Positions 1 through 8,516 of a stretch of DNA of 50,770 bases are shown in pieces. Source of the DNA: Flavobacteriaceae bacterium (GTDB taxonomy: Bacteria > Bacteroidota > Bacteroidia > Flavobacteriales > Flavobacteriaceae); contig JAKIUU010000016.1 in assembly GCA_021647405.1 (NCBI GenBank), positions 1 through 50,770 on the forward strand. Reading direction: 5' to 3'. Position 1 is the first letter of the stretch; the number at the start of each line of letters is the position of its first letter. The translations under genes were made by a program, and so were the position numbers. Under the pieces are notes generated by a model. It did not search any database, was not told the origin of the DNA, and saw only the letters and a program-made list of their open reading frames with translations.

Positions 1-262
1 TTAAAATTTTGTCGTAATTTGCTCTAAAGTTGTTCATTATATTTATATGTTTGATATCCAAATAAATATACGTCTTTTTTAAAGATATTGAACAACTTTT
101 TTTGTTAAATTATAATGCACAACGGGTTAACAAAAGATAAAACAATCTTTAAATTAAAAATTAATTGTAAATTGTCCTCTGTAAAACGTTCCTCTTCAAC
201 TACATATTTATCCAAATATGCCCTTCCTGAGCCCCGTTTTTTATAACTTAAATCTAACTACT

Positions 263-3200
263 ATGAAAAACTATTATTTCAAATTTTTTGCAATTTTTAC
301 TTTGGTACTAGGTGTTGTAGGGAATACTTTTTCTCAAAACAACCCGCCCACATTTACCACTACGGCTGTAACAAGTGTCAACGACAATGCCACTTACAGC
401 TATACAATAACTACAAACGACGCAGACGGCGATGCCGTAACCCTTTCCGCTCCAACTTTACCAAGTTGGTTAAGTTTAACTTCTATTGCCACAGTAAGTA
501 CTTTAGCTGGATCGGGCATAGGGGGTTTTGCCGATGGCACGGGTACAGCAGCACAATTTCATAATCCTGCAGGTATAGCGGTAGATGCTTCGGGTAATAT
601 CTATGTGGCGGGTGTGAATAATAACCGCATTCGAAAAATCACCCCTTCAGGTGTGGTAACAACTTTTGCAGGATCGGGTGTAGAGGGTTCTGCCGACGGT
701 ACAGGTACAGCGGCACAATTTGCAAATCCCTTTGGTATTGCCGTTGATGCTTCGGGTACTGTTTATGTAGCAGACCAAAGCAATCACAGTATCCGCAAAA
801 TCACCCCTTCAGGTGTGGTGACGACTTTAGCTGGATCGGGTACACCGGGTTTTGCCGATGGTACAGGTACAGCGGCTCAATTTCATTTTCCTTTAGGTAT
901 TGCCGTTGATGCTTCAGGTACTGTCTATGTTAGTGACGAGTTCAATAACCGCATTCGCAAAATCACCCCTTCGGGTGTGGTCACTACTTTAGCAGGATCG
1001 GGAGTACTCGGTTTTGCCGATGGTACAGGTACAGCGGCACAATTTGCAAATCCCTTTGGTATTGCCGTTGATACTTCTGGCAATGTCTATGTAGCCGACT
1101 TTGGTAATTTTCGCATCCGCAAAATTACCCCCTTAGGGGTGGTGTCAACTTTAGCAGGATCAGGGACATTCGGTTTTGCTGATGGCACAGCTACTACAGC
1201 ACAATTTAGAAATCCCTATGATGTTGCCGTAGATGCTTCTGGAAATTTTTTTGTTGCTGACCATTTCAATAACCGCATTCGCAAAATCACTTCGGCAGGT
1301 GTAGTCACTACCTTAGCAGGTTCCGGTACAGCCGGTTCTGCCGACGGTACAGGTACCTCGGCACAATTTAGAAATCCCTCTGGAGTTACCTTAGACGCTT
1401 CGGGCACTATTTATGTAGCTGGTAAGGGGAACAGCATACGCAAGATAGTTCAAAACACACTGCTCAGTGGAGATGCCACCGGTCAAGCAGGTACACATAA
1501 TGTGGTTCTTAATGCTAATGACGGGAATGGCGGCAGTACCGACCAAAGTTTTACCATAACGGTAAGCGATGTAACAGTACCTATACTCAGTAGCTTATTG
1601 CCAGCCGATAATGCTTCAGGGATAGCTATTAACAGTAATTTAGAACTTAGCTTTAGCGAAAATATCCAAAAAGGCACAGGTAATATTTTGATAAAGAATG
1701 CAGCTGATAACAGCACGGTTCAAACCATAGATGTTACCACAAGTGCTGTAAGCATAAGTAATGCCATTGTAACCATAAACCCACCAGTCGATTTATTAAA
1801 AAGCAAAAACTACTACATACAAATACCTGCTACAGCTTTTACAGACACCTTTTCAAACGCCTTTGCCGGCATAGCCGATACAACGACATGGAATTTTGCA
1901 ACAGAACTAAATACAGCACCCACATTTACCTCTACAGCGCTTACACTTGTAAACGACAATGCCACTTACAGCTACACAATAACAACAAATGACATAGACG
2001 GCGATGCTGTAACAGTTACTGCTCCAACTCTACCAAGTTGGTTGACCTTAGTGTCTAATACACTTTCAGGAAACGCTGCAGGTCATGGAGGTGTTTACGA
2101 TGTGGTACTCAATGCAGATGACGGTCATGGAGGTACTGCCACCCAAAGTTTTACCATATTGGTTAATACAGCCCCAACCTTTATTTCAACGGCTGTCAAT
2201 TCTGTAAACGATAATGCTACTTACAGTTACAATGTTGTAGCAAATGACACAAATAAAGATGCCCTTACATTAACAGCTACAACTAAGCCTAGCTGGCTAA
2301 CACTAAGTTCAAATATAAATGTAAGCACAGTAGCTACATCAGTAACTACTCTGGCAAGTCCAAAAGATGTCGCTATAGATGATTCGGGTAATATCTATTT
2401 TGTAGGATCTAATAATCAAGTTAAAAAATTAACACCAGCAGGTGTAGTGTCAATTATTGCAGGGGATCCCACAGGAAACCCTGGTTTTGCAGATGGCACC
2501 GGTTCAGCAGCAAAGTTTCGTAGCCCCACAGGTATTGCCATAGATGCTCAGGGTAATTTATATATTGCCGATTCAAATAATCAAAAAATACGTAAAGTTA
2601 CATCAGCAGGTGTGGTTACAACTATAGCTGGATCTAGTAGGGGTTCGGCAGATGGTACAGGCAGTACCGCGCAGTTTAAAGAACCATCCGGCATAACGGT
2701 AGATGCATCAGGCAATCTATATATTGCCGACAAAAATAATCATAAAATTCGCAAAATCACACCAAGTGGTGTTGTAACTACTTTTGCTGGTTCTGGAACT
2801 AGCGGGTTTGCAGATGGCACAGGAACGGCAGCTCAATTTATGGGGCCAACGGGTGTTTCGGTAGATTTGTTGGGTAATGTATATGTAGTCGATGATTTCG
2901 ATAACCGCATTCGTAAAATAACCAAAGACGGCGTGGTAACAACTTTGGCTGGATCAGGTAGCTCTGGTTCCGCTGATGGTACAGGTATAGCTGCCATGTT
3001 TCAAAATCCTTTTAACCTTGTCGTTGATGGATCTGGTATTGTGTATGTGGGGGACGAAGGAAATAATCGCATCCGAAAAATTACACCGAGTGGTGTGGTG
3101 ACTACAATAGCTGGAGCAGGTCTCTCTGGTACCGCTGATGGTGCAGGCAATTCAGCCCGGTTTTTTGGACCTAAAGGTATTGCAATTGATACAGAGGGAA

Positions 3201-3628
3201 ACCTGTATGTAGCCGATAAAAATAATAATGCCATTAGAAAAGTAACAAATACAACAACTCTTAGCGGAGATGCCACGGGGCAAGCAGGGAGTCACAGTAT
3301 TGTTTTAAATGCAGACGACGGTCATGGAGGTACTGCCACCCAAAGTTTTACCATTACAGTTAATTCAACTTTAGCTATTGATGAAAATATTATTAAAGGG
3401 TTTAGGCTTTATCCAAACCCTGTAAACAATAAAGTTACTATTACGGCTCAAGAAGTCATAAAACAATTAAGCGTATTTAATTTATTGGGACAAAAAGTGA
3501 GTCAAAAAGTAACAAATAGTAGTCAGGTAACTTTAGACTTAATTTTTTTACCAATAGGAACTTATTTTGTACATATAACTACAGCTAAAACCACAAAGGC
3601 GGTTAAAATTATGAGACAAAACAAATAG
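263..3628 (+). CDS. T9SS-exported NHL-repeat protein with nested Ig/cadherin-like domains
   Basis: Seen: the start at 263 gives a clean signal peptide (residues 1-25, ending FSQ); an in-frame ATG at 218 would only add 15 residues in front of it. Residues about 78-396 and 694-995 each contain six NHL-type repeats of about 53 residues, with recurrent GFADGTGTAAQF, GIAVDASG and NNRIRKITPSGV segments. Each block of six interrupts an Ig/cadherin-like domain at the same loop, just after PSWL. An uninterrupted copy of that domain lies at about 551-635 and an SbsA-type (Big_5) Ig domain at about 440-547. The last 85 residues (YPNPVNNKVTI, then a lysine-rich end) are a type A T9SS sorting domain. Known: six NHL repeats close one six-bladed propeller, often a binding surface. 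Inference: a secreted or surface-attached binding protein with two propellers; the ligand is unknown. The gene stands alone and a strong terminator follows it. Confidence 0.9.
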   Translation: MKNYYFKFFAIFTLVLGVVGNTFSQNNPPTFTTTAVTSVNDNATYSYTITTNDADGDAVTLSAPTLPSWLSLTSIATVSTLAGSGIGGFADGTGTAAQFHNPAGIAVDASGNIYVAGVNNNRIRKITPSGVVTTFAGSGVEGSADGTGTAAQFANPFGIAVDASGTVYVADQSNHSIRKITPSGVVTTLAGSGTPGFADGTGTAAQFHFPLGIAVDASGTVYVSDEFNNRIRKITPSGVVTTLAGSGVLGFADGTGTAAQFANPFGIAVDTSGNVYVADFGNFRIRKITPLGVVSTLAGSGTFGFADGTATTAQFRNPYDVAVDASGNFFVADHFNNRIRKITSAGVVTTLAGSGTAGSADGTGTSAQFRNPSGVTLDASGTIYVAGKGNSIRKIVQNTLLSGDATGQAGTHNVVLNANDGNGGSTDQSFTITVSDVTVPILSSLLPADNASGIAINSNLELSFSENIQKGTGNILIKNAADNSTVQTIDVTTSAVSISNAIVTINPPVDLLKSKNYYIQIPATAFTDTFSNAFAGIADTTTWNFATELNTAPTFTSTALTLVNDNATYSYTITTNDIDGDAVTVTAPTLPSWLTLVSNTLSGNAAGHGGVYDVVLNADDGHGGTATQSFTILVNTAPTFISTAVNSVNDNATYSYNVVANDTNKDALTLTATTKPSWLTLSSNINVSTVATSVTTLASPKDVAIDDSGNIYFVGSNNQVKKLTPAGVVSIIAGDPTGNPGFADGTGSAAKFRSPTGIAIDAQGNLYIADSNNQKIRKVTSAGVVTTIAGSSRGSADGTGSTAQFKEPSGITVDASGNLYIADKNNHKIRKITPSGVVTTFAGSGTSGFADGTGTAAQFMGPTGVSVDLLGNVYVVDDFDNRIRKITKDGVVTTLAGSGSSGSADGTGIAAMFQNPFNLVVDGSGIVYVGDEGNNRIRKITPSGVVTTIAGAGLSGTADGAGNSARFFGPKGIAIDTEGNLYVADKNNNAIRKVTNTTTLSGDATGQAGSHSIVLNADDGHGGTATQSFTITVNSTLAIDENIIKGFRLYPNPVNNKVTITAQEVIKQLSVFNLLGQKVSQKVTNSSQVTLDLIFLPIGTYFVHITTAKTTKAVKIMRQNK

Positions 3629-3645
3629 TTTCTTAGCTGAATTTA

Positions 3646-3679
3646 AAACCCCAAAAGAAATACATCCTTTTGGGGTTTA
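3646..3679 (+). terminator. Rho-independent terminator after the NHL-repeat gene
   Basis: A perfect 12-bp stem (3646-3657 with 3667-3678) around a 9-nt loop lies 18 bp after the stop codon. The left arm is A-rich and the right arm ends in Ts, so it could work in both directions. No gene converges on it from the right, so termination of the NHL gene is the natural reading. Confidence 0.75.
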
Positions 3680-3789
3680 TTGTTTTAGATAAATCCTGTA
3701 ACCTGAGTTATGCTTTTGCGAAAAGCGCTTATATATCTTATTTAAAATCCCTAAATAATACTACTTTTACTTTTTAAAAAAATATAAGA

Positions 3790-6237
3790 GTGCCTCACTT
3801 TATAAATGTCATATTACCCATTCCGTTGCAAAGGTTATTTACCTATAAAATAACCCAAGCTGAAGTAAATTTTTTAGAGCAAGGGATGCGGGTTGTGGTA
3901 CCTTTCGGAAAATCAAAATTATACACGGCTATTGTGTTTTCTATTCATAAGGAGGCTCCAACGGCTTACAAAGCCAAAGAAATTTATCAAATATTAGATA
4001 AAACACCCATCATAACAGCGCAGCAATTTAAACATTGGCAGTGGTTGGCCAGTTACTATATGTGTACATTGGGCGAAGTGCTTCGGGCTGCTTTGCCGTC
4101 GGCATTTTTATTAGAAAGCGAAACCCTAATTGTACAAAACAGTTTATTTGATGAAGAGACAATCTTATCGGATGATGAATTTCTTATTTTTGAAGCTTTG
4201 CAACATCAGTCAGATCTCAAAATAAAAGATGTGAGTGCTATTATTCAAAAAAAGCACGTGGTAAGTTTGATTCATAGTTTACTTAAAAAAGGCCTTGTTG
4301 AACTAAAAGAATCGCTGTATCAAAAATACAAACCGAAGTTTGAAAAGTATGTCAAAATAAATAAAAAGTACCTAGATAAAAATGCTTTAAACACTTTTTT
4401 AAATCAGCTTAAAAATGCCCCCAAGCAACGCGAATTAGTCTTACAATTTTTTACTTTGAGTCCAAAAGGCAATAAATCAATAGTTGCTAAAAAATTGCTA
4501 GAGAAAGCACAAAGCACAGCGGCTGTTTTAAAGGTCTTAGAGACAAAAGAATTTTTTGATATATTTTACGAGCAAATAGACCGTGTACAGTTTGTCAATG
4601 ATATTGTTAAAGCCAAAACCTTATCCAAATCACAGAATTTGGCTTTAAATGATATAAACGAATCTTTTAAAATAAAAGATGTTTGCTTGCTTCACGGTGT
4701 GACGTCAAGTGGTAAAACCGAAATTTATGTCAGCCTCATACAAGAGGTGTTAAAACAGGATAAGCAGGTTTTATTTTTGTTACCAGAGATAGCTTTAACC
4801 ACACAATTAATTAGCCGATTAAAAGCTTATTTTGGATCTACCTTGGCTGTTTTTCATTCCAAATACAGCCTTAATGAGCGTGTTGAAGTGTGGCAAAATT
4901 TGCTGGAAAATTCCGATAAGGGAAAAATAATTATTGGAGCACGCTCGGCTGTTCTTTTGCCTTTTTCTAATTTGGGATTGATTGTTGTAGATGAGGAACA
5001 TGAGAGTTCGTATAAACAATTTGACCCAGCACCACGCTATCATGCTAGGGATGTTGCCATAGTTTTGGCACATATCCACAAGGCAAAAGTGATATTGGGA
5101 AGTGCCACACCTTCGGTTGAAAGTTATTTTAACGCTCAAAATAATAAATATGGTTTGGTAGCATTGTCAGAACGTTTTGGGGCAGGTACTTTACCCAATA
5201 TTGAACTGATAGATTTAAAGGAAAAGTATAAAAAGAAGCAGATGAATGGTTTCTTTTCGGATGTACTTTTAGAAGGTATTAAAAATAGATTGGCCGAGAA
5301 CAAGCAAATTATTTTGTTTCAAAACAGACGTGGTTATGCACCAATTGTGACTTGTACTTCGTGTGGGGTTGTGCCACATTGTCCAAATTGCGATGTGAGT
5401 TTGACACTTCATAAAATAAAAAACAATTTACAATGCCATTATTGCGGTTTTCATGAACCCTTAGAAAATAAGTGTAAGGCCTGTAACAACCCAACTTTAA
5501 GCACACAAGGGTTTGGCACAGAACAAATTGTGGCGACTTTGCAAGATTTATTGCCAAATGTGCCTATTGGCAGGATGGATTTTGACACCACACGTGGCAA
5601 ATATGCCTATCAGAAAATTATAAGTGATTTTGAACGGGGCGATACTAAAATATTGGTGGGCACACAGATGTTGGCCAAAGGATTGGATTTTTCTAATGTC
5701 ACACTTGTTGGGGTTTTACAAGCTGACAGCATGCTTAATTTTCCAGATTTTAGGGCACATGAGCGCAGTTTTCAATTATTACAACAAGTGGCAGGCAGAT
5801 CGGGTAGAAATGCTTCAAAAGGAAAAGTAATTATTCAAACTTTTAATCCTTTTCATAAAATATTGCAACAGGTAAAAGCACATGCCTATTTTGAAATGTA
5901 TGCTGAACAACTCAATGAACGCTGCCAACACCAATATCCACCCTATCTGCGCATGGTAAAGATTATTTTAAAACACAAAAATCCAACAAAACTTTACAAA
6001 GCTAGTGATTGGCTAGGCAAATCGTTAAATTTAACCTTTAATAACACTGTTTTGGGACCTACAGACCCGCCAATTCCACGTATTCGGAATTTATATGCCA
6101 AGACATTTTTGATTAAATTTTCTAAAAACCAGCAGTTAAAAAAATCAAAATTACGGTTGCTAAAAGTAAAAGATAGTTTTATGGCCATTGCCGAATTTAG
6201 ATCGGTACGCTTTATAATTGATGTAGATAATTACTAA
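3790..6237 (+). CDS. priA: Primosomal protein N' (PriA), replication-restart helicase
   Basis: PriA is a 3'-to-5' superfamily 2 DNA helicase that recognises stalled forks and reloads the replicative helicase. Seen: 815 residues. An N-terminal DNA-binding region starts PHFINVILPIPLQRLFTY. The Walker A motif GVTSSGKTE has its lysine near residue 309, followed by the DEEH Walker B box and motif V/VI (QVAGRSGR). The cysteine pairs CTSC, CPNC, CHYC and CKAC form the two zinc sites typical of PriA. The start is GTG at 3790; no ATG lies nearby in frame and the N-terminal family signature begins immediately after it. The gene has no close operon partner and is convergent with the damaged sterol-desaturase gene. 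Length and motifs look complete. Confidence 0.96.
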   Translation: MPHFINVILPIPLQRLFTYKITQAEVNFLEQGMRVVVPFGKSKLYTAIVFSIHKEAPTAYKAKEIYQILDKTPIITAQQFKHWQWLASYYMCTLGEVLRAALPSAFLLESETLIVQNSLFDEETILSDDEFLIFEALQHQSDLKIKDVSAIIQKKHVVSLIHSLLKKGLVELKESLYQKYKPKFEKYVKINKKYLDKNALNTFLNQLKNAPKQRELVLQFFTLSPKGNKSIVAKKLLEKAQSTAAVLKVLETKEFFDIFYEQIDRVQFVNDIVKAKTLSKSQNLALNDINESFKIKDVCLLHGVTSSGKTEIYVSLIQEVLKQDKQVLFLLPEIALTTQLISRLKAYFGSTLAVFHSKYSLNERVEVWQNLLENSDKGKIIIGARSAVLLPFSNLGLIVVDEEHESSYKQFDPAPRYHARDVAIVLAHIHKAKVILGSATPSVESYFNAQNNKYGLVALSERFGAGTLPNIELIDLKEKYKKKQMNGFFSDVLLEGIKNRLAENKQIILFQNRRGYAPIVTCTSCGVVPHCPNCDVSLTLHKIKNNLQCHYCGFHEPLENKCKACNNPTLSTQGFGTEQIVATLQDLLPNVPIGRMDFDTTRGKYAYQKIISDFERGDTKILVGTQMLAKGLDFSNVTLVGVLQADSMLNFPDFRAHERSFQLLQQVAGRSGRNASKGKVIIQTFNPFHKILQQVKAHAYFEMYAEQLNERCQHQYPPYLRMVKIILKHKNPTKLYKASDWLGKSLNLTFNNTVLGPTDPPIPRIRNLYAKTFLIKFSKNQQLKKSKLRLLKVKDSFMAIAEFRSVRFIIDVDNY

Positions 6238-6279
6238 AGGTAAGGTAAAAACAAAAAAAATGAGATAAAGAAATAGGAT

Positions 6280-7169
6280 TTATTTTTTGCTATTTATTCT
6301 CCATTCTTTTCTTAAATCAGAAGACAATTGGCCACTGCCATCATGACGCCATCCAGGCGGTTTTACAAAATAGAGCAACCGTTTAAAGATATTTGTTTTG
6401 CTGGTAAAGACATCTTTAAATAAGGCTATCCATTCGTGAAAAGCCACATAAAGCGGATTAAAACTCGAAATATTTTTTACCAATCCATAAATAGGTTTTT
6501 CAATTTCTGGTTCAAAAGTGCCAAATAATTTATCCCAAACAATAAAAATTCCCGCATGATTTCTGTCTAAATATTGGGGATTTGTAGCATGATGTACCCT
6601 GTGATGCGAAGGCGTGTTAAAAACAGCCTCAAACCATTTAGGCAATTTATTAATTGTTTCTGTATGAATCCAAAATTGGTAAATAAGGCTAATAGACATT
6701 TGTGCAAGAATCATTAAAGGATGAAATCCTAAAAGAGGTAACCACAACCAAAAAATAAAAGACATAAAACTACCTGTCCATGTTTGGCGTAAAGCCGTAC
6801 TCAAATTGTAGTGTTGTGACGAATGGTGAATAATATGTGAGGCCCAAAAAAAACGATTTTCGTGACTAATGCGGTGAAACCAATAGTAAGTAAAATCTTC
6901 GACAAATAAAATCAATACCCAAGCCCACCAAGAAAAAGGAATGTCAAATAACCGATATTGGTACACAAATACAAGTGCTGCCAATACCAATCCATTGGCA
7001 ATAATGTTAATGGCAACGTTGCCCAAACCCATACTAATAGAAGTTGCTGCATCTTTAAAAGAATAAGATTTGAGATGTTTCTTTGCAGTAATTACGACTT
7101 CTATTGCAATTAGAGCGCAAAAAAGGGGATGGCAAAATAAATTAGATTGGGTATGTGAGGTATGTACAT
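6280..7169 (-). pseudogene. Sterol desaturase / fatty acid hydroxylase family gene split by a frameshift
   Basis: Seen: the frame from 7032 to 6280 encodes 250 residues with the membrane di-iron histidine boxes HRISHE, HIIHHSSQHYN and HRVHHATN...RNHAG. The frame stays open upstream of the ATG at 7032 and encodes the family-like stretch IAIEVVITAKKHLKSYSF, but contains no ATG. The missing N-terminus (MYIPHIPNLIYFAIPFF) starts at 7169 in the neighbouring frame and stops at 7110. One missing base between about 7110 and 7128, where there is a run of six A next to four G, joins the two into a normal protein of about 296 residues. Known: the family oxidises lipids or sterols at a di-iron centre in membranes. 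Either the gene is broken or the sequence has a homopolymer error. Internal initiation at 7032 would keep all histidines but lose the first membrane segment. Confidence 0.8.
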
Positions 7170-7267
7170 AAGAATCAATTTGAGTGCCTATAAATTTACA
7201 ATAAATATTTATTTAAAGAAAAGTATTTTTGAGGCTTAAAACAAGAGAAATATTTAATATAAAATTG

Positions 7268-7275
7268 TATATTTG
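7268..7275 (+). promoter_or_regulatory. Bacteroidota -7 box (TATATTTG) for rpsF operon
   Basis: TATATTTG matches the TAnnTTTG -7 consensus of the Bacteroidota primary sigma factor and lies 32 bp before the rpsF ATG. I see no convincing TTG-type -33 element at the normal spacing. Confidence 0.55.
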
Positions 7276-7307
7276 CACGCTTAAATTATTAATAAAAAAC
7301 AAAATTT

Positions 7308-7649
7308 ATGAATCATTACGAAACTGTTTTCATTTTGAATCCCGTTTTATCTGATACTCAGATAAAGGAAACAGTAAAAAAGTTTGAAGATTACTTGGTA
7401 TCTAAAGGAGCCGAGATGGTCTGGAAAGAAAATTGGGGGCTTAAAAAATTAGCTTATCCAATACAAAAGAAAAAAACCGGATTTTATCATTTATTTGATT
7501 TCAAAGTTGCCGGAGAAATTATTACACCATTCGAATTGGAGTTTAGAAGAGATGACAGTATTATGCGTTATTTAACTGTAAGGTTAGACAAACATGCTGA
7601 AGCTTGGGCTGAAAAGAGAAGAGAACGTAACAAAGAATCTAAAAAATAA
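7308..7649 (+). CDS. rpsF: 30S ribosomal protein S6
   Basis: S6 binds the central domain of 16S rRNA as a heterodimer with S18. Seen: 113 residues starting MNHYETVFILNPVLS, with the conserved WGLKKLAYPIQKKKTGFYHL strand and the basic tail KRRERNKESKK. The length is normal. It is first in a tight rpsF-rpsR-rplI operon; the S18 gene starts 3 bp after its stop. No ssb or priB lies between S6 and S18, as is usual in Flavobacteriia. Confidence 0.97.
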   Translation: MNHYETVFILNPVLSDTQIKETVKKFEDYLVSKGAEMVWKENWGLKKLAYPIQKKKTGFYHLFDFKVAGEIITPFELEFRRDDSIMRYLTVRLDKHAEAWAEKRRERNKESKK

Positions 7650-7652
7650 GTC

Positions 7653-7952
7653 ATGGCAAGTAATATAGAACAACAAGCAAAAGGTGGTAATAAAGCCGAT
7701 GTTAGGTATCTTACACCATTAGATATTGAAACAAAACAAAAAACAAAATACTGTCGTTTTACAAAAAATGGCATTAAGTATATTGATTATAAGGATGCCG
7801 ATTTCTTAATGTATTTGGTAAACGAACAAGGTAAAATCTTACCACGTCGTTTGACAGGAACAACCTTGAAATTTCAGCGTAAAGTTGCACAAGCAATAAA
7901 AAGAGCACGTCATTTGGCTTTAATGCCTTATGTTGGCGATTTATTAAAATAA
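7653..7952 (+). CDS. rpsR: 30S ribosomal protein S18
   Basis: S18 assembles with S6 on the 16S rRNA platform. Seen: 99 residues with the family core KYCRFTKNGIKYIDYKD, then the basic RRLTGTTLKFQRKVAQAIKR segment and the C-terminal HLALMPYV. The N-terminal extension of about 25 residues before the core is common in Flavobacteriia. It is the second gene of the rpsF-rpsR-rplI operon, 18 bp upstream of rplI. Confidence 0.97.
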   Translation: MASNIEQQAKGGNKADVRYLTPLDIETKQKTKYCRFTKNGIKYIDYKDADFLMYLVNEQGKILPRRLTGTTLKFQRKVAQAIKRARHLALMPYVGDLLK

Positions 7953-7970
7953 CCATTTAAAACTAAAATT

Positions 7971-8420
7971 ATGGAACTCATATTAAAGAAAGATGTAGAG
8001 AATTTAGGTTTTAAAGATGACCTAGTAAAGGTTAAGAATGGTTATGGACGTAATTATTTAATACCAAAAGGATTTGCTTTATTGGCAACAACATCTGCCA
8101 AAAAAGTATTGGCAGAAACATTAAAACAACGTGCCTTTAAAGAAGCCAAATTAGTTAAAGACGCTACCAAAACTTCAAAAGCCCTTAAAGCGCTAGAAAT
8201 TAAGATTTCGGCCAAAGCTGGAATAGGTGATAAGCTGTTTGGATCTGTTAACAATATTAATATTTCTGAGGCGCTAGAAGCTGTTGGTCATGATATTGAT
8301 AAAAAATACATCACTGTGCTTGGCGGCGCGATTAAACGTTTGGGGAAAAGTCAAGCAAAAATACGTTTGCACAGAGAAGTTATTGTTGATCTTGATTTTG
8401 AAGTAATTGCAGAAAAATAG
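7971..8420 (+). CDS. rplI: 50S ribosomal protein L9
   Basis: L9 binds 23S rRNA domain V and helps maintain reading frame. Seen: 149 residues, N-terminal domain MELILKKDVENLGFKDD with VKNGYGRNYLIPKGFA, a long connecting helix, and a C-terminal domain around GDKLFGSVNNINISEAL. Normal length. It is the last gene of the operon; a rho-independent terminator begins 25 bp after the stop. Confidence 0.97.
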   Translation: MELILKKDVENLGFKDDLVKVKNGYGRNYLIPKGFALLATTSAKKVLAETLKQRAFKEAKLVKDATKTSKALKALEIKISAKAGIGDKLFGSVNNINISEALEAVGHDIDKKYITVLGGAIKRLGKSQAKIRLHREVIVDLDFEVIAEK

Positions 8421-8445
8421 TTAACAAATACTGTTTATAACTTTT

Positions 8446-8475
8446 AAAACCCGCTTTTAGAGCGGGTTTTTTTTT
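8446..8475 (+). terminator. Terminator of the rpsF-rpsR-rplI operon
   Basis: The stem CCCGCT (8450-8455) pairs with AGCGGG (8461-8466) around a 5-nt loop. It is extended by A/T pairs and followed by an unbroken T run. It separates the ribosomal operon from the TonB receptor, whose own -7 box starts just after it. Confidence 0.85.
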
Positions 8476-8478
8476 GTT

Positions 8479-8486
8479 TAAATTTG
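8479..8486 (+). promoter_or_regulatory. Bacteroidota -7 box (TAAATTTG) for the TonB receptor gene
   Basis: TAAATTTG matches TAnnTTTG, lies directly downstream of the ribosomal terminator and 30 bp before the ATG at 8517. This agrees with independent transcription of the receptor. Confidence 0.55.
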
Positions 8487-8516
8487 GGTAATCATAAATT
8501 CAAAATATAAACATAA

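Noticed and set aside
1..37. Minus-strand ATG at 37 reading MNNFRANYDKIL to the window edge
   Set aside because: Only twelve codons, no promoter match upstream; it could be the start of a gene leaving the window but cannot be supported.
115..246. Open frame of about 43 codons upstream of the NHL gene
   Set aside because: Low-complexity basic composition and no promoter or homology hint; probably chance.
494..1452. Regular repeats of about 160 bp that could be read as a CRISPR-like or satellite array
   Set aside because: They are the coding units of the NHL repeats, in frame and with protein-level conservation.
3712..3726. Short hairpin GCTTTTGCGAAAAGC before priA
   Set aside because: Only a 6-bp stem with no T run and no conserved context; likely chance.
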